Assembly (NCBI RefSeq): GCF_003293675.1 | Contig: NZ_CP029984.1 | Span: 1,499,446 to 1,563,445 of the forward strand | Reading direction: 5' to 3' | DNA length: 64,000 nucleotides | Origin: Gardnerella leopoldii | GTDB lineage: Bacteria > Actinomycetota > Actinomycetes > Actinomycetales > Bifidobacteriaceae | Shown: positions 1-8,538 of the stretch, piece after piece | Position numbering within the stretch: position 1 is the stretch's first letter | Layout: each line of letters starts with the position of its first letter | The notes under the pieces: model-generated | Told to the model about the DNA's origin: nothing | What the model saw: the letters and a program-made list of their open reading frames with translations, nothing else | Databases searched by the model: none | Translations under genes and position numbers: made by a program

Positions 1-124
1 ACTGATGGGTTATTTTCGTAGACGCTGAATTGTTTGCTTTGGAGCTACCGCAGGCCGCTAGCCCCACCAGCGAACTGAATAGCACTACAACACAAAGTAC
101 TTTTTTATAAGTCATTTTCCCCAT
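1..124 (-). CDS. Lipoprotein, 5' end only (gene runs off the left edge)
   Basis: Reading the minus strand from an ATG at 124 gives a typical lipoprotein signal peptide: Met-Gly-Lys-Met-Thr-Tyr-Lys-Lys, a hydrophobic stretch, then a lipobox (Gly-Leu-Ala-Ala-Cys) with the Cys at about residue 25, followed by a Ser/Asn-rich linker typical of the start of secreted binding proteins. An AGAAGG ribosome site lies about 8 nt upstream of ATG 124; a second ATG at 115 is possible. Only about 41 residues are in the window, so the mature domain is not visible. It could be an ABC-transporter solute-binding protein, but that is only a guess from the lipobox. Confidence 0.75.
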   Translation of the reverse strand, partial: MGKMTYKKVLCVVVLFSSLVGLAACGSSKANNSASTKITHQ

Positions 125-477
125 AACTGACCTTCTTTCTTCGTATAGATGTGACTAACAACTGCTAGGCATCCTTATCAATTTGGATTCCAAACTTGAG
201 CGCCTGCTCAGTTCAGCCCAAAACGCTTAGTTTAAACGGAGGATGAATTGATAGTCACTGCTGATTTTTGCATAAAGGGATTAACAAAACCAGTTTCTTT
301 TCCATAGTGTACCATAAAGGCTGAGGGGGCTCATGTTACTTTCTAATTTTTCAGTTTTTATGTATACGATATTTTGGTTCAATAATTGACTTAGATAAAT
401 TAAATTGGTTAACTAATTAAATTAATTAGTTAACCAATCGAACAGTCAGTTAATCAAATAAACAATCAATTATGCGA
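125..477. other. Intergenic region between nrdF and the lipoprotein gene
   Basis: About 350 bp without a convincing ORF. Both flanking genes are on the minus strand, so this holds the 3' end of the nrd transcript and the promoter of the lipoprotein gene. Its outstanding element is a 35-bp AT-rich perfect palindrome (404-438, listed separately). The stretch 439-477 just 3' of nrdF is rich in scattered TTAA/AATCAA motifs. No GC-rich intrinsic terminator is visible after nrdF. Confidence 0.6.
404..438. repeat. 35-bp perfect AT-rich palindrome with GTTAAC cores
   Basis: Two 17-base arms (404-420 and 422-438) are exact reverse complements around one central A at 421. Each arm contains GGTTAACTAATTAA. 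It lies about 40 bp 3' of nrdF and about 280 bp upstream of the lipoprotein start. It has no GC-rich stem and no following T-run in either direction, so it is a poor intrinsic terminator and a better candidate for an operator or a DNA cruciform. The bound protein is unknown. Confidence 0.7.
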
Positions 478-1572
478 CTAGAAGTCCCAATCGTCGTCGT
501 CGGTTTCAACAGACTTTCCCATGATGTAGCTGGAGCCAGAGCCGGAGAAGAAGTCGTGATTTTCGTCGGCAGCAGGAGATAGAGCTGCGAGAATTTCTGG
601 GCTTACGTGAGTTTCTTCTTCGCTGTACTTAGCAGGATAGCCAAGATTCATCAAAGCCTTGTTAGCGTTATAACGAACGAAGTCAAAAACGTCATCGTGG
701 AAGTCAAATCCTTCGTAAATCTGACCAGAATACTCAACTTCCAAATCGTACAAAGTATCGAGCAAGTTCATAGTGAACTTTTCAAGATTCTTCTTATCGT
801 TCTCGCTTCTAAGCTCCAAACCGCGCTGGAACTTGTAACCAGAATAATAGCCGTGAATCGCCTTATCGCGCAAAATCAAACGAATCATATCGGCAGTGTT
901 CATCATCTTTCCGCGAGAAGCAAAATAAAGCGGAAGGTAGAATCCCGCGTAAAGAAGAAGTGAAGAAAGCATAGTTGCAGCAATCTTGCGTTTAAGCGGA
1001 TCTTCGCTCTCGTACTCGCAAAGCACAGTGGTGACGCGCTGCTGCAAAACATCGTTGCCAACAGCCCAACGGTAAGCTTCGTCAATTTCCTCGCTAGAGC
1101 AAAGAGTAGAGAAAATAGAGGAGTAGGAGCGCGCGTGAATCGACTGCATAAAAGCAATATTCGTGTAAATAGCCTGCTCGTGCTCAGTGCGAGCGTGCTC
1201 AATCTGGCAAAGCTCGCCAATAGTTGCCTGGCTAGTATCAAGCAAAGTCAAGCCCGTAAAAACGCGAGTAGTGGTCTTGCGTTCAAGATCGGTGAGGGAA
1301 CGCCAAGAAGGAATATCGTTGCTCAGCGGCACTTTTTCAGGAAGCCAGAAGTTAGCAATAAGACGATTCCAAACGTCCAAATCCTTGTCGTCAACAATAT
1401 TATTCCAATTAACTGGGCGTACACGCGATCCGTGATGGTAGCGGTACTGAGATGGTGTGATAGAAGCTGCCATCATAGCGTCATCTGCGATTACGCGATT
1501 TGTGCCGAAAGGCTTATCGAGGCTACTGCGCAATGCTGTTGGATCGAGCGCAGTTGTATCGAGTTCTGTCAT
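478..1572 (-). CDS. nrdF: Class I ribonucleotide reductase beta subunit NrdF, metal-free class Ie (QSK) type
   Basis: 364 aa. NrdF carries the radical that starts ribonucleotide reduction in NrdE. In class Ib proteins the dimetal site is Asp, Glu, His, Glu, Glu, His. Aligned by spacing to E. coli NrdF (D67, E98, H101, E158, E192, H195), this protein has D112, Q143, H146, S203, K237 and H240. All three glutamates are replaced, by Gln, Ser and Lys, while the radical tyrosine (Y150) and the HARSYSSIF block are kept. The spacings match exactly (31, 60 and 34 residues). This is the 'QSK' signature of class Ie, whose tyrosine is converted to a DOPA radical without metal, using O2 and NrdI. The C-terminus has the acidic/aromatic tail (DDDDWDF) that docks to NrdE. 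Start chosen at ATG 1572 behind AGGAG. It is the last gene of nrdHIEF, 97 bp after nrdE. Confidence 0.96.
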   Translation of the reverse strand: MTELDTTALDPTALRSSLDKPFGTNRVIADDAMMAASITPSQYRYHHGSRVRPVNWNNIVDDKDLDVWNRLIANFWLPEKVPLSNDIPSWRSLTDLERKTTTRVFTGLTLLDTSQATIGELCQIEHARTEHEQAIYTNIAFMQSIHARSYSSIFSTLCSSEEIDEAYRWAVGNDVLQQRVTTVLCEYESEDPLKRKIAATMLSSLLLYAGFYLPLYFASRGKMMNTADMIRLILRDKAIHGYYSGYKFQRGLELRSENDKKNLEKFTMNLLDTLYDLEVEYSGQIYEGFDFHDDVFDFVRYNANKALMNLGYPAKYSEEETHVSPEILAALSPAADENHDFFSGSGSSYIMGKSVETDDDDWDF

Positions 1573-1669
1573 AATTACTCCTGATCTTGTGTTTACGTTT
1601 TACAAAATTTTTAAGTTTTTTTATTTAATTTGGAAATATCTACGTAGCTAAAATTTTTATCACTACTAC

Positions 1670-3895
1670 TTATAGTGTGCAGCTTACGCAACCTTCAATT
1701 TCCGTACCTTCCAAAGCTTTCTGGCGAATACGAATGTAGTAAAGAGTCTTAATGCCCTTGCGCCATGCGTAAATCTGAGCCTTATTCAAATCGCGAGTAG
1801 TCGTAGTGTCTGGGAAGAACAAAGTAAGCGACAATCCCTGATCCACATGCTGAGTTGCTTCAGCGTAAGTATCAATAATTGCCTTCCAGCCAATCTCGTA
1901 AGCATCCTTAAAGTACTGCATATTGTCGTTCGTCATGTATGCTGCAGGGTAGTAGACGCGACCAACTTTGCCCTCTTTACGAATCTCAATGCGAGAAGCA
2001 ATTGGGTGGATTGAACTCGTGGAATGGTTGATGTAAGAGATTGAGCCAGTTGGAGGAACAGCCTGCAAATACTCGTTGTAAATGCCGTCGCGCAAAATCT
2101 CGTCGCGCAGTTGCTCCCAGTCTGAAACACTTGGAATCGCAACATTGAAACGAGCAAACAAATCGCGAACCGCTTGAGTGCGAGGCTCAAGAGAACGACT
2201 TCCATCAGTGTATTTATCGAAATAGTTGCCTTTTCCTGCAGGCTTAGCGTAGGCACTCGTTTTAAAGCTTGCAAAAGCGTGTCCGCGCTCTACAGCCAAA
2301 GCGTGAGAAGCCTTATAAGCGTGGTAAGCAACAGTCATAAAGTACATGTCTGTAAAGTCAAGAGCTTCCTCGCTTCCGTACTGCATGTGCTCGCGAGCAA
2401 GGAAACCGTGCAAATTCATTTGACCCAAGCCAATAGCGTGACCTTCTGCGTTTCCGCGACGAATCGAAGGTACAGAATCAATCGAAGTATGCTCAGAAAC
2501 AGAAGTGAGCGCACGTACCGCCAAATCAACGCTTGCACCCAAGTCACCATCCATTGCCTTAGCAATATTAAGAGAGCCGAGATTGCAAGAAATGTCGCGG
2601 CCAACGTGACTATAAGATAAGTCAGCGTTATAAGTGCTTGCTTCCTGAGTTTGCAAAATCTCGGAGCACAAGTTGCTCATAGTAATGCGACCCTTAATAG
2701 GATTTGTGCGATTCACAGTATCCTCAAACAAAATGTAAGGGTAGCCAGACTCAAACTGAATTTCCGCAAGTGTCATAAAGAATTCGCGAGCGTCGATGTA
2801 CTTCTTGTGAATGCGAGGATTTGCAACCATCTCGTCGTAATGTTCAGTAACAGAAATGTCTGCAAAAGGCTTGCCATATTCGCGCTCAACATCGTAAGGG
2901 CTAAACAAAGCCATCTTTTCTTTGCGCTTAGCAAGCTCAAAAGTAATATCTGGAATAACAACGCCTAAAGAAAGCGACTTAATACGAATCTTCTCGTCCG
3001 CGTTCTCGCGCTTAGTGTCGAGGAAACGCATAATATCTGGGTGGTGAGCGCTAATATACACAGCACCAGCGCCCTGACGAGCGCCAAGCTGATTAGCGTA
3101 AGAGAATGAATCTTCCAAAAGCTTCATAACAGGTACAACGCCACTCGACTGATTTTCGATGCGCTTAATAGGAGCGCCAAGCTCGCGCAAATTCGTAAGC
3201 AAAAGAGCCACGCCGCCGCCTCGTTTAGAAAGTTGCAAAGCAGAATTAATTCCGCGCGCAATAGACTCCATATTATCTTCCAAACGCACGAGGAAGCAGC
3301 TCACAGCCTCTCCGCGCTGAGCTTTACCAAGATTCAAGAACGTTGGAGTGGCTGGCTGGAAGCGACCTGCAAGCATTTCGTCCAAATAGTTGAGCGCTGC
3401 TTTTTCGTCGCCGTCTGCGAGTTCCAAAGCGACTGCAGCTGCGCGTTGAGCGAAGTTTTCCAAATACTGTTTGCCGTCGAAAGTCTTTAAAGCGTAAGAA
3501 GTGTAGAACTTAAAAGCACCTAAGAATGTGCCAAAAGTGTGGTGAGCGGCTTCTGCATGCTCGTAGAATTTATCGAGAAACTCATCGCTGTATTTGTTGA
3601 ACACGTTGCCGTTGTAGTAATAGTTGTCAATCAAATAGTTCAAGCGTTCGCGAGTTGAAGCAAACTTCATGCTGTGTTCTTGCACGTAATCCGAAACGTA
3701 AAGCTTTTCTGCTTCCTGATCTTTATCAAACTGAATGCCTTTTTCTGGGTCAAAAAGACCGAGCATAGCGTTAAGAACGTGGTAGTCGCGGCTGTTGCGA
3801 ATGCGCTCTGCTGTTGTGCTGGCAGTTGTGCTTGCAGAATCAGTGTGATCAAGATTAAGCGAAGTAGATTCGCTCATCGGATCTGTGCTATTCAT
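1670..3895 (-). CDS. nrdE: Ribonucleoside-diphosphate reductase alpha subunit NrdE
   Basis: 741 aa from the ATG at 3895. An upstream in-frame ATG at 3916 exists, but the AAAGGA ribosome site lies inside those first codons, so 3895 is preferred. The protein is the catalytic subunit that reduces NDPs to dNDPs. It shows the RNR barrel motifs, including the substrate-side segment ATPTFLNLG, the active-site Cys in SNLCSEI, the NLGSLN block and the late PPTGSIS motif. It ends in GCVSCTL, the mobile C-terminal Cys pair that is re-reduced by NrdH. It follows nrdI and precedes nrdF, and is likely co-regulated by the NrdR boxes upstream of nrdH. The 75-bp gap from nrdI is an A-rich low-complexity spacer on the coding strand. 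Confidence 0.96.
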   Translation of the reverse strand: MNSTDPMSESTSLNLDHTDSASTTASTTAERIRNSRDYHVLNAMLGLFDPEKGIQFDKDQEAEKLYVSDYVQEHSMKFASTRERLNYLIDNYYYNGNVFNKYSDEFLDKFYEHAEAAHHTFGTFLGAFKFYTSYALKTFDGKQYLENFAQRAAAVALELADGDEKAALNYLDEMLAGRFQPATPTFLNLGKAQRGEAVSCFLVRLEDNMESIARGINSALQLSKRGGGVALLLTNLRELGAPIKRIENQSSGVVPVMKLLEDSFSYANQLGARQGAGAVYISAHHPDIMRFLDTKRENADEKIRIKSLSLGVVIPDITFELAKRKEKMALFSPYDVEREYGKPFADISVTEHYDEMVANPRIHKKYIDAREFFMTLAEIQFESGYPYILFEDTVNRTNPIKGRITMSNLCSEILQTQEASTYNADLSYSHVGRDISCNLGSLNIAKAMDGDLGASVDLAVRALTSVSEHTSIDSVPSIRRGNAEGHAIGLGQMNLHGFLAREHMQYGSEEALDFTDMYFMTVAYHAYKASHALAVERGHAFASFKTSAYAKPAGKGNYFDKYTDGSRSLEPRTQAVRDLFARFNVAIPSVSDWEQLRDEILRDGIYNEYLQAVPPTGSISYINHSTSSIHPIASRIEIRKEGKVGRVYYPAAYMTNDNMQYFKDAYEIGWKAIIDTYAEATQHVDQGLSLTLFFPDTTTTRDLNKAQIYAWRKGIKTLYYIRIRQKALEGTEIEGCVSCTL

Positions 3896-3970
3896 GGGGT
3901 TTGTTCCTTTCTTCATGCGTTATTTTTGTTTTTCAAACGCTGTTTGTTTTGTTTCTTTTACTTATTTCGT

Positions 3971-4471
3971 TTATTTCGTTTGTTCTGTTTCTTTGAGTTG
4001 TTTTAAAAATCTCGGTATCCCATGCGCTACTTTTTCTATATCTTCTGCAGTTCCCGTGAGTTCAAACGAGTACATATTTGGGATTTTGCACTTTCCTGCA
4101 ATTTGACCGCCTGCAGCGCAATATGCTTCTCCAAAATTTGTATTTCCGGAAGAAATTACCCCGCGAATAAACGAACGATTTTCGCGATTATTTAAGAATT
4201 TGCGAACTTGCATTGGTATTGCTTTCGCAATATTTCCACCGCCGTAAGTTGGAACAATCAAAACGTACGGTTCGCGCACGTTTAATTCCGGCTCTTTAGG
4301 GCGAAGTGGTATGCGGTACACGTTTACGTTATTGCTTGGAAAATCGCAATTTTGCACAAATCTTAACGTGTTTTCGGAAACTGAGGAAAAGTAGACTACA
4401 GCTCCGATTGATTCGCCTTGTGCGCGCGATTCAGGCTCGCTTTGTTGTGTTATATTTTCTTGCTCACACAT
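3971..4471 (-). CDS. nrdI: NrdI flavodoxin-like activase of class Ib/Ie ribonucleotide reductase
   Basis: 166 aa. NrdI is a small FMN protein that produces the oxidant used to activate NrdF; in class Ie systems it drives hydroxylation and oxidation of the radical tyrosine. Visible motifs are the FMN phosphate loop (YFSSVSENTLRFV, about residues 27-39), the VPTYGGG segment, and the 90s loop region ISSGNTNFGEAYC. The N-terminal 20 residues are polar and probably disordered. It starts 3 nt after the nrdH stop and is certainly in the same transcript. Confidence 0.93.
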   Translation of the reverse strand: MCEQENITQQSEPESRAQGESIGAVVYFSSVSENTLRFVQNCDFPSNNVNVYRIPLRPKEPELNVREPYVLIVPTYGGGNIAKAIPMQVRKFLNNRENRSFIRGVISSGNTNFGEAYCAAGGQIAGKCKIPNMYSFELTGTAEDIEKVAHGIPRFLKQLKETEQTK

Positions 4472-4474
4472 TTC

Positions 4475-4735
4475 TTATGCTTCTTTTGCTGCCTCTGCGG
4501 AAGTTCCGAGTTTATCCGCAATTTGCGCAATTAGATCTGGACGGTACCCACTCCAGGATGCGTCGGGAGCAATGACTACTGGAGCTTGACGGTATCCGGC
4601 ATTTCTTAACTGTTCGAGTGATTCAGGGCTTTTTGACAAGTCTACTGTTTCAAAGTTCACGCCAAGTTTTGTGAACTGTCGCTTAGTTGCATCACACTGT
4701 GGGCAATGAGGTTTAGTAAACACTGTGATAGTCAT
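4475..4735 (-). CDS. nrdH: NrdH glutaredoxin-like redoxin
   Basis: 86 aa from the ATG at 4735, behind a GAGGAG ribosome site; a longer in-frame reading exists to 4795 but adds a non-conserved leader across this site. NrdH transfers electrons to the C-terminal Cys pair of NrdE. The active site CPQC is near the N-terminus (MTITVFTKPHCPQC), followed by the conserved AP-V segment (QAPVV) and the WSGYRPD block that is diagnostic of NrdH over ordinary glutaredoxins. First gene of nrdHIEF. Confidence 0.95.
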   Translation of the reverse strand: MTITVFTKPHCPQCDATKRQFTKLGVNFETVDLSKSPESLEQLRNAGYRQAPVVIAPDASWSGYRPDLIAQIADKLGTSAEAAKEA

Positions 4736-4817
4736 TTCAATCTCCTCTGGCGATGGGGGAATTTTGCAATTCCGTGTTGTATCGACAAAAGCCAAGTAGT
4801 TAGCTTACTCTGAATAA

Positions 4818-4833
4818 GCACTATTTATAGTGG
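4818..4833. promoter_or_regulatory. NrdR box 1
   Basis: Core CTATTTATAG (4821-4830) matches the NrdR consensus acaCwAtATaTwGtgt at 9 of 10 core positions. It is the promoter-proximal member of a pair upstream of nrdHIEF. NrdR is a repressor of ribonucleotide reductase genes that binds paired boxes about three helical turns apart. Confidence 0.8.
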
Positions 4834-4849
4834 TGTGTCGACTGTGTAA

Positions 4850-4865
4850 ACACTATATATAGTTA
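4850..4865. promoter_or_regulatory. NrdR box 2
   Basis: Core CTATATATAG (4853-4862) is a perfect palindromic NrdR core, preceded by ACA as in the consensus. Centre-to-centre distance to box 1 is 32 bp, close to three turns, as expected for cooperative NrdR binding. Confidence 0.85.
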
Positions 4866-5162
4866 TTATTTAAAATAGCTAAAAATAGCGTGTTTGTAAG
4901 CGTGTCGTGTTTTATGAAGTGAATATGAGCTTAGTTTTAACGATTAAAAATGTAATCTATTTCACAGAATTTATATTTGGAACTACTTAACTTGCATATT
5001 GTTAAGCCTTGTGCATATCCGCCTATAAAATTATTAAGTGCGTTTCTTGAAGGGGCGTAACGCAAAATAAAAAGTTGTGCATTTTGTAGATAATGCAGAT
5101 TGCTTGGGTGCGCAAAGCATGCGTGCAAATAACAAAACAAGTACAAGATAAGAGGTGTCATT

Positions 5163-6617
5163 ATGACTCAAGCTCAGGCAAATATTGGTGTTGTTGGTTT
5201 GGCTGCCATGGGTTCGAATTTAGCGCGTAATCTTGCGCATCATGGAAATACAGTAGCTGTTTATAATCGTCATTATTCGCGCACTGAAACTTTAATGAAT
5301 GAGCATGGCAGTGAAGGTGCTTTTGTGCCTTCAAAAACTGTTGAAGAATTTGTGGCTTCTCTAAAGCGTCCGCGCACCGCAATAATTATGGTAAAAGCTG
5401 GTGCTCCTACTGATGCTGTGATTGAAGAACTTGCAAATGCTATGGAGCCTGGAGATATTATCGTCGACGGCGGAAACTCTTATTTTGAAGATACGATTCG
5501 CAGAGAGCGTGACATTCGCGCGCGTGGTCTTCATTACGTTGGTTGCGGTGTTTCTGGCGGCGAAGAAGGTGCTTTGCGTGGTCCTTCGATGATGCCTGGT
5601 GGCACTGAGGAATCTTGGAAGACTCTTGGTCCTATTTTGAAGTCTATTGCTGCTGTTTCTGAAGGTGAGCCTTGCGTAACACATATTGGTACTGACGGCG
5701 CTGGTCATTTTGTGAAGATGGTTCACAATGGCATCGAGTACTCGGATATGCAGCTTATTGCCGAAAGCTACGATTTAATGCTTCGCGGCTTGGGCATGAA
5801 ATCCGACGAAATTGCAGACGTGTTTAGCGAGTGGAATAAGGGCGAACTTGATTCTTATTTGATTGAGATTACGGCTGATGTGCTTCGCCAGAAGGATGCT
5901 AAAACTGGTAAGCCTTTGGTTGAGATGATGGTGGATCACGCTGGCATGAAGGGCACTGGTACTTGGACTGTACAGTCTGCGCTTTCTCTCGGAATACCAG
6001 TTACCGGTATTGCTGAAGCCGTGTTTGCTCGCGGACTTTCCAGCCAGGTTGCTTTGCGAGAAGCTGCTGAAAGCCAAGGTTTGACTGGTCCGGATGTGCA
6101 TTTTGATTTGAACGATGCTGAGCGTAAGGCGTTTATTGAGGATATTCGCCAAGCTTTGTACGCTTCTAAGATTGTTTCTTATGCTCAGGGATTCGACGAG
6201 ATTGCTGCTGCTGCAATTGAGCATGATTGGAAGATTGACCAGGCTGCGGTTGCTCGCATTTGGCGTGGTGGATGCATTATTCGCGCTCAGTTCTTGAACC
6301 GCGTTTCTGAGGCTTTTGAGTCCGGTGAAGCGAGCGTTTCTTTGCTTTTTGCACCGTACTTTAAGGATGCTATTGAAAAGTCGCAGGCTGCTTGGCGTCG
6401 TGTTATTGCGCGTACAGTTGAGCACGGGGTTCCTGTGCCAGCATTCTCTAGCTTGCTTGCATACTACGATGGATTGCGTTCCAAGCGTTTGCCAGCTTCG
6501 CTTATTCAGGCTCAGCGTGATTTCTTCGGCGCTCACACTTACGGTCGCATTGACGAGCCAGGCGTATTCCACACTTTGTGGGCAGAGCCTAATCGCCCAG
6601 AAGTAAAGCAAGATTAA
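5163..6617 (+). CDS. gnd: 6-phosphogluconate dehydrogenase (decarboxylating)
   Basis: 484 aa, the usual length. Converts 6-phosphogluconate to ribulose-5-phosphate, CO2 and NADPH. The N-terminal Rossmann motif GLAAMGSNLA is at residues 12-21; the substrate-binding VSGGEEGALRGPSMMPGG block and the catalytic-lysine helix HFVKMVHNGIEY follow, and the C-terminal dimerisation tail with HTYGRIDEPGVFHTLW is intact. AGAGGTG precedes the ATG. It stands alone on the plus strand, convergent with pgl-opcA-zwf, and shares a bidirectional terminator with pgl. Confidence 0.97.
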   Translation: MTQAQANIGVVGLAAMGSNLARNLAHHGNTVAVYNRHYSRTETLMNEHGSEGAFVPSKTVEEFVASLKRPRTAIIMVKAGAPTDAVIEELANAMEPGDIIVDGGNSYFEDTIRRERDIRARGLHYVGCGVSGGEEGALRGPSMMPGGTEESWKTLGPILKSIAAVSEGEPCVTHIGTDGAGHFVKMVHNGIEYSDMQLIAESYDLMLRGLGMKSDEIADVFSEWNKGELDSYLIEITADVLRQKDAKTGKPLVEMMVDHAGMKGTGTWTVQSALSLGIPVTGIAEAVFARGLSSQVALREAAESQGLTGPDVHFDLNDAERKAFIEDIRQALYASKIVSYAQGFDEIAAAAIEHDWKIDQAAVARIWRGGCIIRAQFLNRVSEAFESGEASVSLLFAPYFKDAIEKSQAAWRRVIARTVEHGVPVPAFSSLLAYYDGLRSKRLPASLIQAQRDFFGAHTYGRIDEPGVFHTLWAEPNRPEVKQD

Positions 6618-6635
6618 AACAAATAATATTTAGAG

Positions 6636-6678
6636 ATAACAGACCTTTGCATTATTATGCAGAGGTCTGTTATTTATT
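6636..6678. terminator. Bidirectional intrinsic terminator between gnd and pgl
   Basis: Inverted repeat ATAACAGACCT-T-TGCAT ... ATGCA-G-AGGTCTGTTAT (6636-6673) with a short TATT loop, followed by a T-rich run on the plus strand and an A/T-rich flank on the other. It serves gnd and plausibly the convergent pgl. Confidence 0.8.
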
Positions 6679-6717
6679 GTTCTGAGTATTATGCATGTTG
6701 CTAGAAAGCTATACAAG

Positions 6718-7542
6718 TTACTTAATAGCAGCTTGCAAAGTTTCCGCGGTGGTTAGCCAAGAGATTTCGTCAGTTCCGTTTGCAAAAGACGCAGGATATT
6801 CTGGATTATTATCACCAGAAAGTACATTCATTAAAGCAGCGCCTTTTTCTACTCCGGCAGTCAAGAACCAAGTGCGGTGGCTGTGAGCCAGCACAGGAAC
6901 TGTAAGAGACAATCGCATTGGCGGAAGTTTAGGGGAGTGATTTACTCCAACAACAATGCGATCGCGATTATTAACCTGCGGTAATCCTGGGAAAAGTGAA
7001 GCCATATGCGCATCCGGCCCCATGCCAAGAATTGCTAGATCAAACACTGGCTCTTTGCCAAGTATGCTCACGATTTCTTCCTCATAGTCGCGCGCTGCAG
7101 CGTCTAAAATAGCGTCATTTTCAGCGTCGCTGGCTGCTACAATTTCCTCCGCATTACGCTCATCTGCAGGCATTTCGTGAATATGAGATTCTGTCAAAGC
7201 TTTGTTAGAAGTAAGTAAGTTAAGAAACATTTCGCGAGCCTTGCGCGCATTGCGATCCTCGCTATCATAAGCTACGAAACGCTCATCTGCCCACCAAATA
7301 TGCACTAAATTCCAATTAATTGCTGGTAAAAGCGGGTTATTAGCAAGCATTTGGAACATGCGTATTGAATCTGTGCCACCAGTAAGTAATAAATGAAATG
7401 GTTTATTGAGATTTTGCACATCATTCTGTGATTCCATAATAAGCGTTACTAGACGTTGGGCTGCAACGGCTGCAAGCACATCGCGATTATCGTATCCGTA
7501 AATACTTGCGTTATGTGCAAAAGTAACTTCATTATTTGTCAT
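6718..7542 (-). CDS. pgl: 6-phosphogluconolactonase
   Basis: 274 aa. Hydrolyses 6-phosphoglucono-1,5-lactone in the oxidative pentose phosphate pathway. It belongs to the NagB/RpiA-like fold: the phosphate-binding loop LLLTGGTDSI is at about residues 51-60, the WADERFV block at about 84-90 and the GMGPDAHMASLFPG catalytic segment further on (the commoner form is GMGPDGH). ATG 7542 follows AAAGGA. It is the third gene of zwf-opcA-pgl, 54 bp after opcA, and completes the route from G6P to the substrate of Gnd across the terminator. Confidence 0.93.
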   Translation of the reverse strand: MTNNEVTFAHNASIYGYDNRDVLAAVAAQRLVTLIMESQNDVQNLNKPFHLLLTGGTDSIRMFQMLANNPLLPAINWNLVHIWWADERFVAYDSEDRNARKAREMFLNLLTSNKALTESHIHEMPADERNAEEIVAASDAENDAILDAAARDYEEEIVSILGKEPVFDLAILGMGPDAHMASLFPGLPQVNNRDRIVVGVNHSPKLPPMRLSLTVPVLAHSHRTWFLTAGVEKGAALMNVLSGDNNPEYPASFANGTDEISWLTTAETLQAAIK

Positions 7543-7596
7543 AGTTGTTCCTTTTATGCAATTAAAAATATTTCACGAATTGTTTCACGTAATGTT

Positions 7597-8538
7597 TCAC
7601 GCATTTTCTGAAGGATTATCTCGCACCAGCTGCGCATAAATTTCGTCAGGATCAATGCGTCGCAATTCTTCGCTTAAGCAATCATCCAGAGTGCGAATAG
7701 GAAGCGCAATAGGTTGTGCAGCCTGTCCAGGCAGGCTAATCAAAGCTTGATCTCCGCCAGCAGGGCGAGTGAGTGACAATGTGCCATCCTTGCGTTCTAA
7801 AGTTACGGAAGTAATAGCTTGAGCTTCAGGATTTTCAACTATTTCTACAGGAACGTGCAAGCTACTCTTAATCCAAGCTGCTAGTAAATGCAGAGATACG
7901 TAATGAGTAGGACCCACAACCTTCGCGCTAAGAATAGGCAAATGTGGAGGTTGATCGAGCATAGAAGCAAGTAACGCGCGCCAAGGAGTTAAACGCGTCC
8001 AAGACAAATCTGCATCTTGCGGAGACCAGTTTTTACGCAAGTTTTGCACAGTTTTAAGAGTATCGTCTGCTCGCTGTGCGTCAGTAATTCTGCTACTTGC
8101 CATAGCTCCAAGCAAATCGTGAGCAGGATCTTCCGGAGCGTTTGTTGGCCACCATGCAACAACCGGTGCATCTGGCACAAGTAGTGGAATGACAAGCGTA
8201 TCCGGATGACGAACTAAACCGTTGTGCGGATACAAAATAATAATTTCGCCAGCTCCAGCATCTGCCCCAAAACGTACTTGAGCATCGAGATTCGGCACAA
8301 CCTCACCGCGCTCAGCAGCGTGCTCGCTAGACCAATCTCGAACCATTGCAATAACTCGGCAAGGATGCTCGCGGCTAGCTGTGTTTGCTGCATCAAGTGC
8401 ATGCTCTAACTCTTTAAGAGTTGTATCAATAAGCAAAGTGAGCACTCGACCAGTAGCAGATTCGCCGCGCTCTTCGTGCAATTCGTCGATTTTTGCTGCA
8501 ATTTTGCTTGTATTAGTATCAGGAAGGTTGATAATCAT
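7597..8538 (-). CDS. opcA: OpcA, glucose-6-phosphate dehydrogenase assembly protein
   Basis: 313 aa from the ATG at 8538. OpcA is an accessory factor of G6PDH found in cyanobacteria and actinobacteria and almost always next to zwf. The sequence begins MIINLPDTNTSKIAAKIDEL and contains the conserved LVPDAPVVAWWP segment and the DLSWTRLTPWR block near mid-protein. The start codon overlaps the zwf stop (ATGA, 8535-8538), with GGAGG inside the end of zwf, so the two are translationally coupled. An upstream TTG (8550) would place the ribosome site inside the gene and is rejected. Confidence 0.92.
   Translation of the reverse strand: MIINLPDTNTSKIAAKIDELHEERGESATGRVLTLLIDTTLKELEHALDAANTASREHPCRVIAMVRDWSSEHAAERGEVVPNLDAQVRFGADAGAGEIIILYPHNGLVRHPDTLVIPLLVPDAPVVAWWPTNAPEDPAHDLLGAMASSRITDAQRADDTLKTVQNLRKNWSPQDADLSWTRLTPWRALLASMLDQPPHLPILSAKVVGPTHYVSLHLLAAWIKSSLHVPVEIVENPEAQAITSVTLERKDGTLSLTRPAGGDQALISLPGQAAQPIALPIRTLDDCLSEELRRIDPDEIYAQLVRDNPSENA

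Larger units (their letters stand above)
4736..5162. other. Divergent promoter region nrdH / gnd
   Basis: 427 bp between nrdH (minus) and gnd (plus). The nrd-proximal part contains two NrdR boxes (4818-4833 and 4850-4865). On the minus strand TTTACA overlaps box 2, and a TATAAA lies about 15 nt downstream, overlapping box 1, so the boxes appear to sit on the promoter. The gnd-proximal 250 bp is AT-rich with no conserved ORF; antisense reading frames there look random. An AGAGGTG site about 6 nt before ATG 5163 is the gnd ribosome site. Confidence 0.6.

Noticed and set aside
4937..5161. 74-codon antisense frame upstream of gnd
   Set aside because: Random-looking composition, no ribosome site and overlap with the gnd leader.
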